This document shows, in pieces, positions 59,750 through 64,000 of a stretch of 64,000 nt of DNA. A program made the translations under genes and the position numbers. Position 1 is the stretch's first letter, and every line of letters begins with the position of its first letter. Source of the stretch: Mucor racemosus (lineage: Eukaryota; Mucoromycota; Mucoromycetes; Mucorales; Mucoraceae); NCBI GenBank assembly GCA_027405735.1, contig JAPEHQ010000027.1, positions 60,360 through 124,359 on the forward strand, read 5' to 3'. The notes beneath the pieces were generated by a model. That model was not told where the DNA came from and searched no databases. It worked only from the letters and a program-made list of their open reading frames with translations.

Positions 59750-60513
59750 ATTATTATTATTTTATTATTATTTATTATTATTTATTTGTCTATAAGAAAA
59801 ACTTTCAGTAACTATTTATTTTATCCGGAAGCATTTAACGAACATCTCAATAAAACGTCTGTTTCAATATCCGAAATGACGTCTCGATAAAGTAAAAAAC
59901 GAAAGAAACGATGAAGGTGTTACAAAAGAACTATGTAGAATGATGAAGAGGACAATAATTTAATACAACAATAATCAAAAAAATCAATTCAGATCAATTG
60001 ATTTAATCAGCAAATCATAATCCGAAATTTAATCAAAATCAGGAATCAATGGATAAGAAAAAGAAAAAGAGGGATTTATGAGTCATTGGTTTATAAATCA
60101 AGGAAGTAACCAAGGTAAACTATACTATTAGTACATGGTACATACATGCATTCTTGTATTAAATCACTGGTTTTAGTTTTTTATTCGTTACATGTGGTAC
60201 ACAGCTCAAGTATAAATAGCAACCCCGTAAAATTTACCGATATTCAATGCCACTCAAGTAACCCTTTTTTATATACACAGTTAGTGGTAGATCCAAGCAG
60301 TATTAATTATGATGCCATGAAATTGTTATATTTCACATTTATTTTCCAACCTTAAGTATATGTTTTACTCCACAGTTGGATTTGCTATAAAAATAACTGG
60401 TATTAATAATTGTAAAATCAACATTTTATTTTTACTATACCTACGAACTATCGCAATAAAATAATTATACTCGATTGCTTTCTTTTCTTTCTCTTTTAAA
60501 CTGTTAATAAATA
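59750..60513. other. Divergent intergenic region, Zn2Cys6 regulator / Prm10
   Basis: Shared upstream region of the two divergent genes. It contains a TTATTA/TTTATT microsatellite at ~59750-59785 (the regulator's leader) and no gene. Confidence 0.5.
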
Positions 60514-62437
60514 ATGCCAATTTCTCATAAAAAAAACCTTTCATCAAGCTATTATGATGCTGGATCATTTTCAAGCATTGCATCTCAAGCAACGTTGACT
60601 GAATTGCCCATAAGATCAAACAGTAATCAAACAATAAATAGACTCACTCGACAGCAAACAAATGAATCTGTTGCAGTACCGCCTGCTGTAGCTGCCATTG
60701 GACCTGCAATGGATGCGCCATTGCCATTTAGACCTTCTCTTTGGAGAGCAAATACAATAACTACTAGATCATTGAACAATACCCCTGATCTTGAACGAAA
60801 TGCAAGCATCAAATCAAATTATTTCAATAAATTGATAGAGTTTCTTCCAACACATCAAATAATCATAATTCAACTACGTCGGGATATCATACCGATTTAA
60901 AGAGAGATGATAGCATAGCTACAGCAATCAGCATGAGACGTGCAGATATTATGGTTTCAAGAGATAATCCACAACATTTACATCAGCATAGAATTAGCGG
61001 TGTTCGAAATGATGATGAAGAGACAACAATTCATGATAATCCTGATCAACATAGCATTCATGCAGTTCCTTGTATAAAAGATGAATTATTGTATGAAAAA
61101 AAGAAGAGTATCATCATCTTATTGGGTCGATTGCTTTTGAAATGTGGATGTCCATGCCACAGAGTTGATGAAACTCTTCAACATACTTCAAAACTACTTG
61201 AATTAGATGCTTCCTTTTCATTTTTACCTGATTCTGTTTTAATTACTTTTATAGATGGTGATGAAACTCAATCTATTATGGTCAAATCACCTCAAGGTTT
61301 TGATAATGGTAAAATAGCAAAGATTAACGATACCATGAACTTTTTCCAGCGAGGTGAAATCGATCTTGATCGTTGTCTGGTATTGTTACATGACATTGCA
61401 ACGTCTCCTCCAACATGTGGTGTATGGTCTACTGTCTTGTTCTTTACTCTAAGTAGTTTTACAGCTTCAGCCATGATGTTTGGAGGTACTTGGATCGATG
61501 CAATTATCAGTGGATCTCTTGGTTTAATGGTTGCAATATTGTATCTTTTATCTGCTCATTTCCCAATTTATGCTAGAGTATTTGAAATATCTGCTTCTGT
61601 TGCTGTAGCTATAATTACAAGAGCTTTGCATAATTATTGTTGCTTTACTAGTGTTGTTCTTTCTTCTATTCTAATTTTATTGCCAGGATATACAATGACA
61701 GTTGGCGTAGTAAGTTTTTTTTTTTTCGTTTGATAAATTCACATATTTATTAATTTTTTAATAGATTGAACTATCTGCAAGACATGTAACAACGGGTATT
61801 GTTCGGCTTGTCTATGCTGTCTTTTATGCATTTCAATTAGCATATGGATTACAAGTAGGTAGTAGTGTATATAATGCCATTGATCCAAATGCACCTGAAG
61901 ATGGTCTTTGCGGGCAACCGTTAGTTTCTCCTTGGTTTTACATTTTGCTTTTACCTATTCTCAGTATCGCGATTGCATTGTCTTACGGATCTTCTCGAAA
62001 GCAATGGATATCACAAACGCTTTCGGCTACAATTGCCTTTTGTTTATCTTACTTTTTAGGTAAAGTTATTCCAGATGGTCAAATTGTAGGCAGTATTGCT
62101 GCATTCGCTATAGGTTTATATTCTAATTTTGCTCTCAAAATTACTGGTGAACCACCATTAGCACCTCTCTGTGTTGGAATTACTTTGTTAGTGCCCGGAA
62201 GTATAGGTAAATAAAGATCTTTGATTCATGGTAAAGCGATTTCATTTTAGATAACCTTAAATTTTTTAATCAGGCGTTCGAGGTGCATATTCTGTATTAC
62301 ATCAAACTGATTTAGGACAAACCAATTTTCCAATGCAAATGTTGACAACAGCACTAGGTCTATCTGCAGGACTATTTGCTGCTGCTATGATCGTCTATCC
62401 ATCTGGCAAAAAGAGATCAATGTATATTTCATTATAA
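60514..62437 (+). CDS. ThrE/Prm10-family membrane transporter
   Basis: Coding from 60514 to 61709, then 61765-62206 and 62274-62437. The N-terminal ~140 residues are Ser/Asn-rich and cytosolic. The ThrE domain starts with LLGRLLLKCGCPCHRVDETL, followed by SFSFLPDSVLITF. Ten or so membrane helices follow, e.g. LSSILILLPGYTMTVGV, IELSARHVTTGIVRLVYA and LAPLCVGITLLVPGSIG. The family (bacterial threonine/serine exporter ThrE; yeast pheromone-regulated Prm10) is predicted to move small amino acids or related solutes. Near 60828-60898 the N-terminal frame must switch to reach the domain: either one base is missing, or a weak 74-nt intron (GTTTCT...ATAG, ending at 60913) is removed. The transporter domain itself is intact. 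Confidence 0.87.
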
Positions 62438-62698
62438 CGTGCACATGCAATTATCATTTTCTTTCCACATGTAGTGTTTATATCCTTCCTCCCCTCCCTT
62501 TTTTTCAAGAGAAATTTCCCACATACTATACCAATTTTTCAAAAAATGGCTGTTGGATTCTACTCTTTCTCATCAAATTTTTTATTTGTACTGTTTAGTT
62601 GTTGGAATTGAATTTAATAGCAAGATTTTGCCCGCATATATATTACCTTTTACACATAAATCAATGACACAAATATACAAAATTTATTTTATTAACAT

Positions 62699-63649
62699 TT
62701 AATCGGAAGAACTACTATCATCATCATCATAATTTGCAAGTAACGATAAAGCATTCCCTGCTTTGGGCGCCTCGGCCTTTTGTTTTTTCACTACAACCAA
62801 AGAACCAGATGCTGGTTGCTTGCGTTTTTTTAAAATGGCAGCCGGTTTAAAAGAGGGTATATCCTTAGCTGATTGACCCACTAGTGAAATAGCGTCTGGT
62901 TCAGTTTCATTTAATTTTCTCACTTGTTCTCCATCTGCACTTTCAAAAATAGCTTTTGCTTGTCTTTCATCCTCTTCTTCCTCTTTTTCATACGACTAGT
63001 AATTACAACCTTGTCTTCGGCAGAAAAACGATCCAATACTTCATCTACATCAAGTCGTTCCGATCTAGCATTACGAGTACGAATTTCATCCAATGCATCC
63101 ATAATATCCATTTCTCTCTTTGAATCCATTGTACGACTTTCTAAAGATTTCATAGGATCATCAGGCTCATCGTCAGATCCAGATTCAGGTTCTTCTTCGC
63201 CACGCCATGGCTCAAAATTTCTATTGGCTCCATTTTCAGCTACATAATCTGTATTCTTGGGATCAGTTTTAAAAGTAATTTCTGCAGAGCAACGAGGACA
63301 TCTTTAAGAAATCGTTGTTAGATGATGTGCATTTCATATATTTATATTTATATTTTACCTGATATAAATCTAAAGATTTTGATATTGAGATACATTTCGC
63401 CTTCAACTGTTTCTTTTCTCGCGTTAAACTTCTTTCCCTTGTAAATATATTCACCACAACTTTCGCAACGCATCGAAAAAGGGGACATAAGACGAACCTT
63501 ATGCTGTAGATCCTTTGGCTTCTTTCTACAATGCAATGAATTAGTCTATAAGCATTTTATCATATATTAATAACAAACTTACTGTCTTGGGATATGCGAT
63601 GGATCGAATTTGGAGGAAAGTATTTGTTTAAAACCTTACGTTCAGACAT
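62699..63649 (-). CDS. YJU2: Splicing factor Yju2 (CCDC94 homologue), frame interrupted
   Basis: Exons 63649-63583, 63525-63359 and 63301-62699. The protein is unmistakably Yju2/CWC16: [13 protein letters not shown], then [39 protein letters not shown] and [19 protein letters not shown], with two CxxC zinc pairs. An acidic/basic tail ends in DDDDSSSSD. Yju2 joins the spliceosome via the NTC and promotes the first catalytic step, near the branch site that U2 pairs with. As given, three places (near 63607, 63367 and 62990) need one extra base to keep the conserved frame. With them, splice phases and homology fit. For an essential single-copy factor this points to sequence error more than decay. 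Confidence 0.85.
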
Positions 63650-64000
63650 ATTGGATAAGTATCAACAATTAAAAAGGAAATGAAAAACTTATTTGTCAAA
63701 GCTGCGGTCCCCATTATATATTGCATTTTTTTTGTAATGGAAAGGAGTCACTTGCTGTGATAAATACAGTAATTGATTATTGGCCAACAGAGCATTTGTG
63801 CATGGATAAAATCGATTTTTTTGGTTGAGCTTTCGATATAACAATGCTTAAACATACAATTAATTTATACTTGATTGTATTTGATATAATGAATATCATA
63901 ATCAAGGTGATAATTCCACAAACTGCATGTGATTTGAGAATGGCAATCATATTTGGGTAAATAACATTGACCTAAACCATTATAAAAATTGAGCACCAAA
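63650..64000. other. Yju2 upstream region
   Basis: AT-rich, promoter of YJU2 next to 63650. Nothing else recognised. Confidence 0.5.

Noticed and set aside
62699..63649. YJU2 as a plain pseudogene
   Set aside because: All breaks are single missing bases of one sign, the encoded residues are highly conserved, splice sites are intact and there are no nonsense substitutions.

Overview
The window looks like nuclear DNA of an early-diverging filamentous fungus, most likely a Mucorales species (Mucoromycota). It is AT-rich. Genes carry many 50-80 nt GT-AG introns, several with a visible TACTAAC-type branch site. Proteins match fungal orthologues (Hog1, NIP7, PAP1, ValRS, Prm10/ThrE, Zn2Cys6 regulator), and long non-coding stretches are filled with diverged repeats. 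The organism is inferred from gene structure and protein character; no database search was possible.

Layout. 1-7.4 kb: repeats, a large three-exon gene of uncertain family (1793-4745) and a clear U2 snRNA gene (6164-6360). 7.4-17.8 kb: an ABCB/P-glycoprotein-type exporter, a 16-exon valyl-tRNA synthetase with two candidate starts (mitochondrial and cytosolic), and a D-serine dehydratase that shares a short divergent promoter with it. 19.15-25.65 kb: an apparently intact Ty3/gypsy chromovirus with LTRs that read as identical, a 5-bp target duplication and one uninterrupted Gag-Pol-chromodomain frame. 25.6-31.5 kb: repeats and a secreted 11-residue-repeat protein. 31.5-36.3 kb: NIP7, a HOG1 MAP kinase and an orphan gene with a Thr-rich tract. 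36.3-44.2 kb: a gene-free repeat island with solo LTR(s), a pogo-like MITE and two ~700-bp repeat copies that share a nearly invariant core. 44.2-52.6 kb: a Sel1-repeat protein, a SAM methyltransferase, and a divergent pair, poly(A) polymerase and U1-70K. 52.6-56 kb: a foldback element and transposase debris. 56-63.65 kb: heat-shock-factor-like protein, Zn2Cys6 regulator, Prm10/ThrE transporter and splicing factor Yju2.

How the genes relate. There is no metabolic gene cluster. RNA-processing functions recur: U2 snRNA, U1-70K, Yju2 and PAP1. The surrounding introns carry the TACTAAC motif that U2 would read. Stress and signalling functions (Hog1, HSF-like) are also present.

Quality caveat. 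About 14 kb of coding sequence left of 53 kb assembles into intact multi-exon frames. Between 56 and 63.65 kb, at least six places need one extra base to keep a recognisable conserved protein in frame, and two or three more are possible. All are the same sign and most lie in short homopolymers. Consensus under-calling is the simplest explanation, with gene decay or -1 recoding as alternatives.
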